From Halopseudomonas salina (GTDB lineage: Bacteria > Pseudomonadota > Gammaproteobacteria > Pseudomonadales > Pseudomonadaceae), in contig NZ_VTTI01000009.1 of the NCBI RefSeq assembly GCF_008641105.1, positions 1 to 29,149 of the forward strand: 29,149 bases of DNA. The letters are read 5' to 3'. Both the position numbers and the translations under genes were made by a program. Of this stretch, positions 1-5,135 are shown piece by piece; the first letter of the stretch is position 1, and the number at the start of each line of letters is the position of its first letter. The notes beneath the pieces are model-generated. The model was not told the DNA's origin and did no database searches. It worked only from the letters and a program-made list of their open reading frames with translations.

Positions 1-60
1 GCGATTAGATCTAACGGCCTCTCTAATCATTGAGATTATTGCCTCCTGAGCCTGATCCAT
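1..60 (-). CDS. Start of a truncated cassette ORF (runs off the window)
   Basis: An open frame starts with ATG at 60 and is still open at the left edge after 20 codons; it reads MDQAQEAIISMIREAVRSNR. AGGT lies seven bases upstream of the ATG, a plausible ribosome binding site. It begins just beyond the attC site at 72-114 on the side away from the integrase, exactly where the next cassette of the array should start. The visible part is a short, mostly helical, charged N-terminus without a recognisable domain. That it is a real cassette gene is inferred from position, RBS and open frame. Confidence 0.5.
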   Translation of the reverse strand, partial: MDQAQEAIISMIREAVRSNR

Positions 61-71
61 CTGATTACCTA

Positions 72-114
72 TAACGCCGCATTCAGCGGCTTGTCCGCTG
101 CAATGCTTGGTTAG
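72..114 (-). other. attC site 1 (short form)
   Basis: The site runs from TAACGCC to GGTTAG. Its arms pair as GCATTCAGCGG against CCGCTGCAATGC with one unpaired base, the extrahelical-base pattern that sets strand choice in attC folding. It is shorter (about 43 bp) than the other six sites in the array. It ends the cassette that carries the four-helix membrane protein. Confidence 0.8.
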
Positions 115-499
115 CAGTGATGCCAAACGAAAGTCCGAATAGAACCACTGCGCCTACGATCTGAGGTAACCAGTAATACAGAAGTGCCTCCCTTTGCGGT
201 TCAATAAGAGCGATAACCACCAGCTCCGCGAAAAAACCGATCATCAATCCGAGCCTTTTCAGCCAAAAGTAAGAATCTATGATAGGCCTACCAGCAATAT
301 CAAAGGTTAATAGCGCCGCTGATGTAAGGCCAGCACCGCCCCCGATTAAAAGAGCAAAATATTGCAGCATCTCAAAATTACCCTTCGTCAAATCCAGTAT
401 CGTTGCTGGGACGATCAAAACCACACCAGCATTAAACAGGAGCACGGCAGGAGCAAAAGCGATAAAACTAAAGGGGTAAACCAATACTCTCAGGTTCAT
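83..499 (-). CDS. Cassette gene: four-helix membrane protein, unknown function
   Basis: This 138-residue protein is strongly hydrophobic, with about four membrane segments (roughly residues 5-34, 43-65, 80-100 and 107-128). I do not recognise a family. The last residues (ANQALQRTSR) are encoded inside the attC site at 72-114, so the cassette boundary supplies the C-terminus. That tail is seen on many unrelated cassette proteins. The ATG at 499 lies about 15 bases inside the cassette junction, with no strong Shine-Dalgarno sequence; it may rely on transcription and translation from upstream cassettes. It sits on the minus strand, like all cassettes here. Confidence 0.75.
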   Translation of the reverse strand: MNLRVLVYPFSFIAFAPAVLLFNAGVVLIVPATILDLTKGNFEMLQYFALLIGGGAGLTSAALLTFDIAGRPIIDSYFWLKRLGLMIGFFAELVVIALIEPQREALLYYWLPQIVGAVVLFGLSFGITANQALQRTSR

Positions 500-511
500 A
501 AATTCGTCTAC

Positions 512-589
512 TGCTAACGCCCAAACCCACGGGCCAGTATGGAGCCGCGGAGCGGCGGAGAACTGGTCCCGTGCGGTGACTTGTTAGGG
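512..589 (-). other. attC site 2
   Basis: The outer core sites are GCTAACG near 513-519 and GTTAGGG at 583-589. The inner arms CACGGGCCAGT and ACTGGTCCCGTG pair with one extra base. The centre carries the self-complementary GCCGCGGAGCGGC block shared with most other sites in this array. It closes the cassette with the Tdi1-like gene. Confidence 0.9.
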
Positions 590-596
590 TCAGCTT

Positions 597-1085
597 TCAC
601 CACAGCTTGTACCACGGTTTTTTCCTTGAGGGGATTTGCTGTTGCTGTTGCTGATGCTGATGCTGGCGATGTAGTTGACCCATTAGAGCCTGGTAGACAA
701 CCATGCTAAAAATCTGGAGGTTGGCAACCTCAAAATTTCCGCCAAGCAAAGGATGTACCTTCCAGCCTAGACACTCATTTCTACTTGGCGACATGCCATG
801 CCCAGCGGCAATGGGCTGCCAACCGGCAATAAAATTCTGCTCTAACCATTCGGCTGACTTATTGAATGTGTTGTACTCCTGGGCATTTCTGGCTAACTGA
901 ATGTAGTCACCCTCAAGTACAGAGAGCAGCCACAAACTACCATCTGGGTTGCCAAAAACCCAATCACCGAACACGGAAATGAAAAGCGGTGTATCAACGG
1001 AAGGGACGAGCCACTGCCACTCAGCGAGAAGTGCTTCAGTGTTGTATTCGGCCGCCTCAGTCATTAATGGACGAAATTCTGTCAT
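597..1085 (-). CDS. Cassette gene: Tdi1/DUF1851-like protein (possible T6SS immunity)
   Basis: The 162-residue protein resembles the C-terminal domain of the Tdi1/DUF1851 family, members of which are immunity proteins to T6SS DNase effectors. Seen here: FGDWVFGNPDGSLWLL near residue 39, then a SAEWLEQ helix, then LGWKVHPLLGGNFEVANLQ near residue 106, which matches the family's G-x-K-x-P-x-LGG-x-Y/F-x-x-x-N pattern. The C-terminus is an unusual His/Gln run followed by a basic, Trp-rich end. The ATG at 1085 lies about ten bases inside the cassette junction at the GTTAGGG core. No matching effector is beside it, which fits an orphan immunity gene carried as a cassette. The family call rests on motif memory, and a general SMI1/DUF1851-type role is the alternative. 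Confidence 0.6.
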   Translation of the reverse strand: MTEFRPLMTEAAEYNTEALLAEWQWLVPSVDTPLFISVFGDWVFGNPDGSLWLLSVLEGDYIQLARNAQEYNTFNKSAEWLEQNFIAGWQPIAAGHGMSPSRNECLGWKVHPLLGGNFEVANLQIFSMVVYQALMGQLHRQHQHQQQQQQIPSRKKPWYKLW

Positions 1086-1092
1086 TTGGAAG

Positions 1093-1170
1093 CCCTAACG
1101 TGTGAACTCATGGGCCGGCTTGTAGCCGCGAAGCGGCGGAGAGCCGGTCCCATGCAGTGACTGGTTATGA
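1093..1170 (-). other. attC site 3
   Basis: The core sites are CCCTAAC at 1093-1099 and GTTATGA at 1164-1170. Arms CATGGGCCGGCT and AGCCGGTCCCATG pair with a single extra base, and the GTAGCCGCGAAGCGGCGGAG centre is shared with neighbouring sites. It terminates the DUF1272 cassette. Confidence 0.9.
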
Positions 1171-1413
1171 ATTGGCAACACAGCCTCCGACCTTATAGAC
1201 ACGCTTCGTAGAAGCCGGATATTTGGCTAGGAGCTGAGCAGGGCGGATGGGCCTAGGTACGAAATTTCCGCCACAATTTGGGCACTGGTAGCTCAAGACC
1301 TCTGAGGCGCAAGAAGCGCAAAAGGTGCACTCGAAGGTACAGATCACTGCCTCGGTGGATTCTGGCGGCAAGTTCTTATCGCAGCACTCACAGTTTGGCC
1401 TTAGCTCAAGCAT
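1165..1413 (-). CDS. Cassette gene: DUF1272 family zinc-binding protein
   Basis: The 82-residue protein matches the DUF1272 family from its first residues (MLELRPNCECCDKNLPP). It has nine cysteines in a zinc-knuckle-like layout: C8, C10, C11, C25, C29, C32, C35, C44 and C47, then GGNFVPRPIRP. The N-terminal half is highly typical. Beyond residue 60 the tail (about 20 residues) is less conserved and the stop lies inside the attC core at 1165-1167. The ATG at 1413 has GGAGAG a few bases upstream. Members are small cytoplasmic proteins predicted to bind two zinc ions; their role is not known. DUF1272 genes occur in ordinary chromosomes too, so this cassette could have captured a housekeeping-type gene. 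Confidence 0.85.
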   Translation of the reverse strand: MLELRPNCECCDKNLPPESTEAVICTFECTFCASCASEVLSYQCPNCGGNFVPRPIRPAQLLAKYPASTKRVYKVGGCVANS

Positions 1414-1432
1414 CGCGCTCTCCGTGCTGATT

Positions 1433-1509
1433 CATAACGCGGAGCTTTGCGGCAATTTTGTAGCCGCGCAGCGGTGGAGAAATTGTCCGACAAAAGCGAA
1501 TTGTTAAGT
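1433..1509 (-). other. attC site 4
   Basis: The core sites are CATAACG at 1434-1440 and GTTAAGT at 1503-1509, the latter a perfect GTTRRRY. The centre reads TTTTGTAGCCGCGCAGCGG. Its sequence is much closer to attC site 7 than to the sites on either side. It closes the membrane-protein cassette at 1504-1857. Confidence 0.9.
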
Positions 1510-1857
1510 TTTGACTGCATGGCCCGGACTCGAAGATAAACGAATAGCTATACATGCAGCAGCTAGCATAATGCCCGTGACACCACTTATTGCCACCAGC
1601 ACGGCTAAAGCGTAAAACAGCCAAGGACCAAGGTGCTTGTTTGAATAAATGCAGTAACCCAGAGCAAACCGTCCAGCCAATAACACTGACTCAAAAGCCA
1701 AAGCACCAATAAATAGAGCTATGCCGCTATCCGGCGCTGCCCAAGAGTCCCAGCCTTGCCTTGCTTCAGGGATACTGAGCACCTTCAATACAAGCAGCAC
1801 AAGACCGCTCAAGATTAGAGCTACACCCAGTCCTCTCTGTATCAACGCTCGGTTCAT
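1504..1857 (-). CDS. Cassette gene: membrane protein, unknown function
   Basis: From the ATG at 1857 the product is 117 residues (MNRALIQRGLGVAL). An in-frame ATG at 1884 lies within the attC-proximal junction sequence and is less likely. There are about four hydrophobic segments: two in the N-terminal half, each following a short basic or charged stretch, and two near residues 75-100. The tail (RLSSSPGHAVKT) is polar. The stop codon falls in the GTTAAGT core of attC site 4. I do not recognise a family. The topology resembles small four-helix inner-membrane proteins that are frequent among chromosomal integron cassettes. Confidence 0.7.
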   Translation of the reverse strand: MNRALIQRGLGVALILSGLVLLVLKVLSIPEARQGWDSWAAPDSGIALFIGALAFESVLLAGRFALGYCIYSNKHLGPWLFYALAVLVAISGVTGIMLAAACIAIRLSSSPGHAVKT

Positions 1858-1866
1858 AATTCGTAA

Positions 1867-1944
1867 ACTTAACGCCCGGCACACGTGCCGATTTGTAGCC
1901 GCGGAGCGGCGGAGAAGCGGTCACCGTGCTGCCGCTGGTTATGC
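1867..1944 (-). other. attC site 5
   Basis: ACTTAAC at 1867-1873 is a perfect RYYYAAC core, and GTTATGC lies at 1938-1944. The centre is GTAGCCGCGGAGCGGCGGAG, identical in type to sites 2, 3 and 6. It closes the zinc-ribbon membrane protein cassette. Confidence 0.9.
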
Positions 1945-2223
1945 GCTTTCACCATGACCTCCACCTAGTGGACGCCCACACTTTCGACATTTTTCAGTGT
2001 AGGGCCACGTTAAGGCGATGAGACCTTTCCCAGTGCTGAAGCTGCCGCCACATCCGTTGCATTTAAAGAAAACCATATAAGCAAATGAGGCGATTAAGAA
2101 TGCGAGCAATATCAACAGCAGCGGTGACGCAACTGGCATTTGTAACGTAGTGACCACGAAAAATACTACGAACCCGATAGCCGCGGTCCAACGAGAAATT
2201 CTGAATAGACGCTCAGATCGCAT
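1939..2223 (-). CDS. Cassette gene: two-helix membrane protein with zinc ribbon
   Basis: The chosen ATG at 2223 has AAGGAG seven bases upstream, clearly better than the in-frame starts further upstream (2259), and gives 94 residues. Two membrane segments are at about residues 13-28 and 31-53. A cytoplasmic C-terminal zinc ribbon follows with CNGCG (C55, C58) and CRKCG (C79, C82). The stop lies in the GTTATGC core of attC site 5. No named family is recognised. A two-helix hairpin with a rubredoxin-like knuckle is common among small unassigned membrane proteins, and no role can be inferred from context. Confidence 0.7.
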   Translation of the reverse strand: MRSERLFRISRWTAAIGFVVFFVVTTLQMPVASPLLLILLAFLIASFAYMVFFKCNGCGGSFSTGKGLIALTWPYTEKCRKCGRPLGGGHGESA

Positions 2224-2241
2224 GAAAGCTCCTTTTATCCG

Positions 2242-2318
2242 CATAACGCCCGAACTCACGGGCCAGTTTGTAGCCGCGGAGCGGCGGAGAAGTGGTCCCG
2301 TGCAGTGACTGGTTATGT
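2242..2318 (-). other. attC site 6
   Basis: The core sites are CATAACG at 2242-2248 and GTTATGT at 2312-2318. Arms CACGGGCCAGT and AGTGGTCCCGTG pair imperfectly with one extra base. It is nearly the same as site 3 across the whole length. It closes the 80-residue acidic-protein cassette. Confidence 0.9.
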
Positions 2319-2335
2319 GTCTGTTTCACCGAGGC

Positions 2336-2578
2336 CTATGAGTCAATGCCGATCAAAGCATCAATACCTTCATCCCTGATGGTGGCCTGTACTTCTTCCA
2401 AGGCTGCGCGATCTGTATCGAATTCGTCGTCCCATACCGTGGAAGTTCCAAACTCATCCACCACTTCTAAAAGCCAGCCACCTTTGTCGCCACGGTAAAT
2501 TTCCACTTCGACGGTTTTGCCATCAGCGGTCAGTTTCTGGCAGAGGGGGCTCATCTCGAGTTCAAAATCATCTTCCAT
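2336..2578 (-). CDS. Cassette gene: small acidic protein, conserved hypothetical
   Basis: From the ATG at 2578, which has GGAG about ten bases upstream, the product is 80 residues. The longer open frame (to 2689) only translates attC site 7 backwards and is not real coding. The protein is strongly acidic, begins MEDDFELEMSPLCQ, has a central beta-type stretch (VEVEIYRGDKGGWLLEVVDE), and ends with a helix and EGIDALIG. It looks like a soluble alpha/beta protein of a type I recall as conserved hypothetical in gammaproteobacteria, but I cannot name the family or role. No partner gene is adjacent in the cassette. Confidence 0.7.
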   Translation of the reverse strand: MEDDFELEMSPLCQKLTADGKTVEVEIYRGDKGGWLLEVVDEFGTSTVWDDEFDTDRAALEEVQATIRDEGIDALIGIDS

Positions 2579-2607
2579 TACCGATCTCCAAGCTGGAATT
2601 TCTGTAC

Positions 2608-2685
2608 ACATAACGCAGAGCTTTGCGGCAATTTTGTAGCCGCGAAGCGGTGGAGAAATTGTCCGACAAGAGCGACTTGTTATGT
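2608..2685 (-). other. attC site 7
   Basis: The core sites are ACATAAC at 2608-2614 and GTTATGT at 2679-2685. It is nearly identical to site 4 (only a handful of differences), including TTTGCGGCAATTTTGTAGCC. It ends the first cassette, the one next to attI. Confidence 0.9.
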
Positions 2686-2689
2686 GCAA

Positions 2690-3070
2690 CTACCAAAAGA
2701 ACCACTTTTTTTCGGCTGGTGCCTTAACCGCGTCTTTAACTTGCTCAAGGATAGGCGCTACGGACAGAAGCTTCGCGTCCTTTGAGTAAGTGGACGCCAC
2801 TATCTCATAGGAGATGAGACCCCTAGCCTTCAAGGAACGTAGCGCCAACTCAACGTCGGGAGAGTTTAGGTTGACCATCAAGCTTGAGCCAGAAAAGCGC
2901 TCTACTGAATCACAGAGGAACTGGTGAAGGTCGGCCTCTGTGAAATGGTCTTTAGTAGCTGCGACATCCCCTATTGAAACGATGTTCGCTGATGCACCGG
3001 CAGATGCGCGAATGGAAGCTCCTTCGTACCACCAATTATCACCCCGACTTGTTGTCCATGCGCTATTCAT
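2690..3070 (-). CDS. First cassette gene: hypothetical soluble protein
   Basis: The ATG at 3070 (MNSAWTTSRGD) has AGGTG about ten bases upstream and lies 24 bases inside the attI junction. The longer frame from 3097 would start in the recombination core itself, so 3070 is preferred and gives 126 residues. The protein is mostly polar and has no signal peptide or membrane segment. A DHFTEADLHQFLCDSVERF helix lies near residue 42 and a tryptophan-rich end (KKWFFW) closes it. I do not recognise a family. Being first in the array it is closest to the cassette promoter and should be among the best expressed. Confidence 0.65.
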   Translation of the reverse strand: MNSAWTTSRGDNWWYEGASIRASAGASANIVSIGDVAATKDHFTEADLHQFLCDSVERFSGSSLMVNLNSPDVELALRSLKARGLISYEIVASTYSKDAKLLSVAPILEQVKDAVKAPAEKKWFFW

Positions 3071-3110
3071 ATCGGCGACACCTGAAGCACATAACATTTA
3101 TATAGTGGTT

Positions 3111-3132
3111 TCACCGACTGATATGTCGGTGA
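3111..3132. repeat. Perfect 8-bp inverted repeat in attI region
   Basis: TCACCGAC and GTCGGTGA flank the six bases TGATAT. TCACCGAC occurs a third time at 3218-3225. The palindrome sits directly upstream of the candidate -10 of the cassette promoter, so it could be an operator or an integrase-binding element. Confidence 0.8.
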
Positions 3133-3234
3133 TCGTTTTGTCTTTCTGGAATTTAGCTCAAAATCAGCTGTAAGCCCCACATTTTCCGGCCGCATGCCAG
3201 TCCTTTAGCATTCTGTCTCACCGACAAAACGATC
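3131..3234. repeat. 12-bp inverted repeat pair in attI region
   Basis: GATCGTTTTGTC at 3131-3142 is found again in inverse orientation (GACAAAACGATC) at 3223-3234, with 80 bases between. The second copy runs directly out of TCACCGAC, so the same short words are rearranged in the two places. Function unknown. Confidence 0.75.
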
Positions 3235-3357
3235 ATCGTGACTCATATGTCAAAAGGTTCAGGCTTTCCAGGTTATTGAATATCAAGCCAAAATTGCTTT
3301 TTCTGCCGTCGTTCTGAGATATGGGTCACAACGATCACGTTTCCCGCTTGTGTTGCC

Positions 3358-3390
3358 TTGCTATCTGACAAAAACTGGTTGTATATACAG
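3358..3390 (+). promoter_or_regulatory. Candidate intI promoter with LexA box
   Basis: TTGCTA (3358-3363) and TATATA (3382-3387) are spaced by 18 bases. CTGG-N8-ACAG at 3375-3390 is one base from the gammaproteobacterial LexA consensus CTGT-N8-ACAG and covers the -10. AAGGAGG (3392-3398) is a strong ribosome binding site six bases before the integrase ATG. SOS control of integrase is known in other integrons; here it is inferred from the box. Confidence 0.65.
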
Positions 3391-3404
3391 CAAGGAGGCT
3401 TCTG

Positions 3405-4388
3405 ATGGATGACATACCTGTTCCGCTTCCGGCGCGGCCCGAGCGTTTTATGGATCGCTTCAAGGCCCATATGCGCGCCAAGCATCTCGCTTACCGTACC
3501 GAAAAAACCTATTGCCTGTGGGTGCTTGATTTCATTCGTTTCCATCATCGGCGTCATCCGGAGCAGATGGGTGGGGAGGAGGTTGACGCCTGGTTGAGTT
3601 ATTTGGCCAATGAACGGCAGGTTGCGATCAATACTCAAAAAACCGCGCTCAATGCGGTGGTCTATTTATACAGGCAGTTTCTTGGGCGCGACCTGGGTGA
3701 TCTGCAGTTCAGCAAGACCAGCAAGGGGCGGCGTTTGCCTGTGGTGTTCTCCCACGAAGAAGCAATGCAGGTGATCGATAGCATGAACGGTGGCCACCAG
3801 CTGGTGGCTGGTCTCATGTATGGCTCGGGTCTGCGGGTCATGGAAGCCGTTCGGTTGCGGGTTCAGGATGTGGATTTTGCCGAGCAATGTCTTTTTGTGC
3901 GTGAGTCCAAGGGTGAGAAGTGGCGACGTACGCTTTTACCCCGTGCACTTGTAGAACCCTTGCGCACTCAAATAGGCCTCGCTTTGGCGTTGCATAAGCG
4001 TGACCTGGATGAGGGTTTTGGCGCTGTCTATTTGCCGGGCGCGCTTGCCAAGAAGTATCCGAAGGCGCCCACCAGCGCTCAGTGGCAATATGTTTTTCCG
4101 GCACCAAATAGGGCTATGGACCCGCGGAGCCAGGTGATGCGACGTCACCATGTGGGTGAGCAACAGGTCCGTCGTTCCGTAGCTGCTGCACTGGCCGGTC
4201 TGGCAATCCACAAAAAAGCCAGTTGTCATACTTTTCGCCATAGCTTTGCGACGAACTTATTGAAAGCCGGAACCGACATTCGCAGTATTCAGGAGCTACT
4301 GGGACACACGGACGTGAATACCACGATGATCTATACCCATGTGGTCGGTGCCCACTCCCGCGGTGTCACGAGCCCACTGGATGGGTAA
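3405..4388 (+). CDS. intI: Integron integrase IntI (tyrosine recombinase)
   Basis: The 327-residue protein is full length for an integron integrase. It catalyses attI x attC and attC x attC recombination to insert and excise cassettes. The N-terminal core-binding SAM-like domain spans about residues 14-100 ([19 protein letters not shown]). The catalytic domain shows R144 (GSGLRVME), a lysine near 170-172, H275 and R278 ([12 protein letters not shown]), H301 (LLGHTDV) and nucleophile Y310. The stretch around residues 213-232 ([10 protein letters not shown]...WQYVFPA) is the extra segment that separates integron integrases from XerC/D. It is transcribed away from the cassettes, the usual arrangement for attI-adjacent intI. 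The frame is intact and no catalytic residue is missing, so the system should be functional. Confidence 0.97.
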   Translation: MDDIPVPLPARPERFMDRFKAHMRAKHLAYRTEKTYCLWVLDFIRFHHRRHPEQMGGEEVDAWLSYLANERQVAINTQKTALNAVVYLYRQFLGRDLGDLQFSKTSKGRRLPVVFSHEEAMQVIDSMNGGHQLVAGLMYGSGLRVMEAVRLRVQDVDFAEQCLFVRESKGEKWRRTLLPRALVEPLRTQIGLALALHKRDLDEGFGAVYLPGALAKKYPKAPTSAQWQYVFPAPNRAMDPRSQVMRRHHVGEQQVRRSVAAALAGLAIHKKASCHTFRHSFATNLLKAGTDIRSIQELLGHTDVNTTMIYTHVVGAHSRGVTSPLDG

Positions 4389-4541
4389 GCAGTTTTGTTT
4401 TTTGGCACGCTACCGCCCCACCTGTGCGCCAATTTATACGCAGGGTGTAGCCGGTGTGAATCAGGGTGCAAGGGAAGATGCTTGGCGTCCGGTGCCTGCG
4501 GGGTAGGGGCTGAGTATCGTCCTTGCTCGGGACTGATAGTG

Positions 4542-4570
4542 CCGCACTTGGTGTTTGTTGCCAAGTGCGG
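4542..4570. repeat. Perfect 10-bp hairpin downstream of intI
   Basis: CCGCACTTGG and CCAAGTGCGG flank a nine-base loop. No T-run follows on either strand, so it is not a classical terminator, though it lies in the convergent space between intI and the VOC gene. The rest of 4389-4637 holds no gene that I can see. Confidence 0.8.
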
Positions 4571-4587
4571 AAAACGCTGTGGTAACC

Positions 4588-4612
4588 CCAGGGCCGGGGA
4601 GGGTGGCCCTGG
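4588..4612. repeat. 8-bp GC-rich inverted repeat
   Basis: CCAGGGCC and GGCCCTGG flank nine bases. It is close to the 10-bp hairpin and also lacks a T-run. It may contribute to transcript ends between convergent genes. Confidence 0.65.
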
Positions 4613-4637
4613 AAAGGTTGCAGCGATATGTTGGGCT

Positions 4638-5018
4638 TTAACCCATGCGGTGCAGGGCGCAGATCTTGTTGCCGGACGGGTCACGCAGGTAGGCGAGATA
4701 CATCTTCATGCCGCCGCCTTCACGTACACCCGGTGGATCTTCACAGGTAGTGCCACCGTTGGCGACACCAGCGGCGTGCCAGGCGTCTGCCTGTTCGGGA
4801 TTTTCCATGGCAAAACCGATGGTGGTGCCGTTGCCGTGGGAAGCGGGCTCACCGTCGATTGGTTTGGTAAGTGCGAAGGTGCCGGTCTTGGTGAAATAGA
4901 AGCAACGACCCTTGTCGTCGATGACGCCGGGTTTGCAGCCGATAACGCCGAGTACGGCATCGTAGAAGGCTTTTGATTCCTGGATGTCGTTGGCGCCGAG
5001 CATGACGTGACTGAACAT
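4638..5018 (-). CDS. VOC family protein (glyoxalase/bleomycin-resistance fold)
   Basis: The 126-residue length is typical for a single VOC-superfamily unit. The N-terminus FSHVMLGANDIQESKAFYDAVLG is the classic first beta-alpha-beta module, and LAYLRDPSGNKICALHR near the C-terminus is the matching second-module end. Candidate metal ligands are His4 and a C-terminal position in the LRDPSGNK module, but the residue set does not let me pick a substrate. The ATG has AAAGGAAA just upstream. It is a single gene with its own upstream space, convergent with intI. Many such proteins are glyoxalase-like detoxification enzymes of unknown substrate. Confidence 0.88.
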   Translation of the reverse strand: MFSHVMLGANDIQESKAFYDAVLGVIGCKPGVIDDKGRCFYFTKTGTFALTKPIDGEPASHGNGTTIGFAMENPEQADAWHAAGVANGGTTCEDPPGVREGGGMKMYLAYLRDPSGNKICALHRMG

Positions 5019-5135
5019 GATGTTTCCTTTGGGTTGCAGATATTGTTGTGCTTTTGAGCCTGGCTAGAGTTCAGTGAAACGCCGCCGCGGTCAACTGGAA
5101 ATCGTAACGACCGGAGACGGCGCTTCTTCGCCATA

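Larger units (their letters stand above)
3089..3404 (-). other. attI recombination site and cassette promoter region
   Basis: No protein gene is evident between the first cassette and intI. The crossover core GTTATGT on the minus strand (3095-3089) marks the attI/first-cassette junction. Just on the integrase side is an AT-rich TATATAA on the minus strand (3104-3098), a candidate -10 for the cassette promoter, with only a weak -35. A TTGACA on the minus strand (3253-3248) is a second candidate but lacks a good -10. The region also holds inverted repeats, listed separately. Exact attI borders and promoter cannot be fixed from sequence alone. Confidence 0.7.

Noticed and set aside
2336..2689. 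Long version of the acidic cassette ORF reaching to 2689
   Set aside because: The added residues (ISPPLRGYKIAAKL type) are only translated attC sequence; the same words appear in another reading across attC site 4.
3273..3638. Minus-strand ORF overlapping the start of intI
   Set aside because: It lies opposite intI's coding strand, has no ribosome binding site and resembles no protein; it is a shadow frame.
4588..4612. GC-rich hairpin taken as an intrinsic terminator of intI or the VOC gene
   Set aside because: No T-run follows on either strand, so it is listed only as an inverted repeat.
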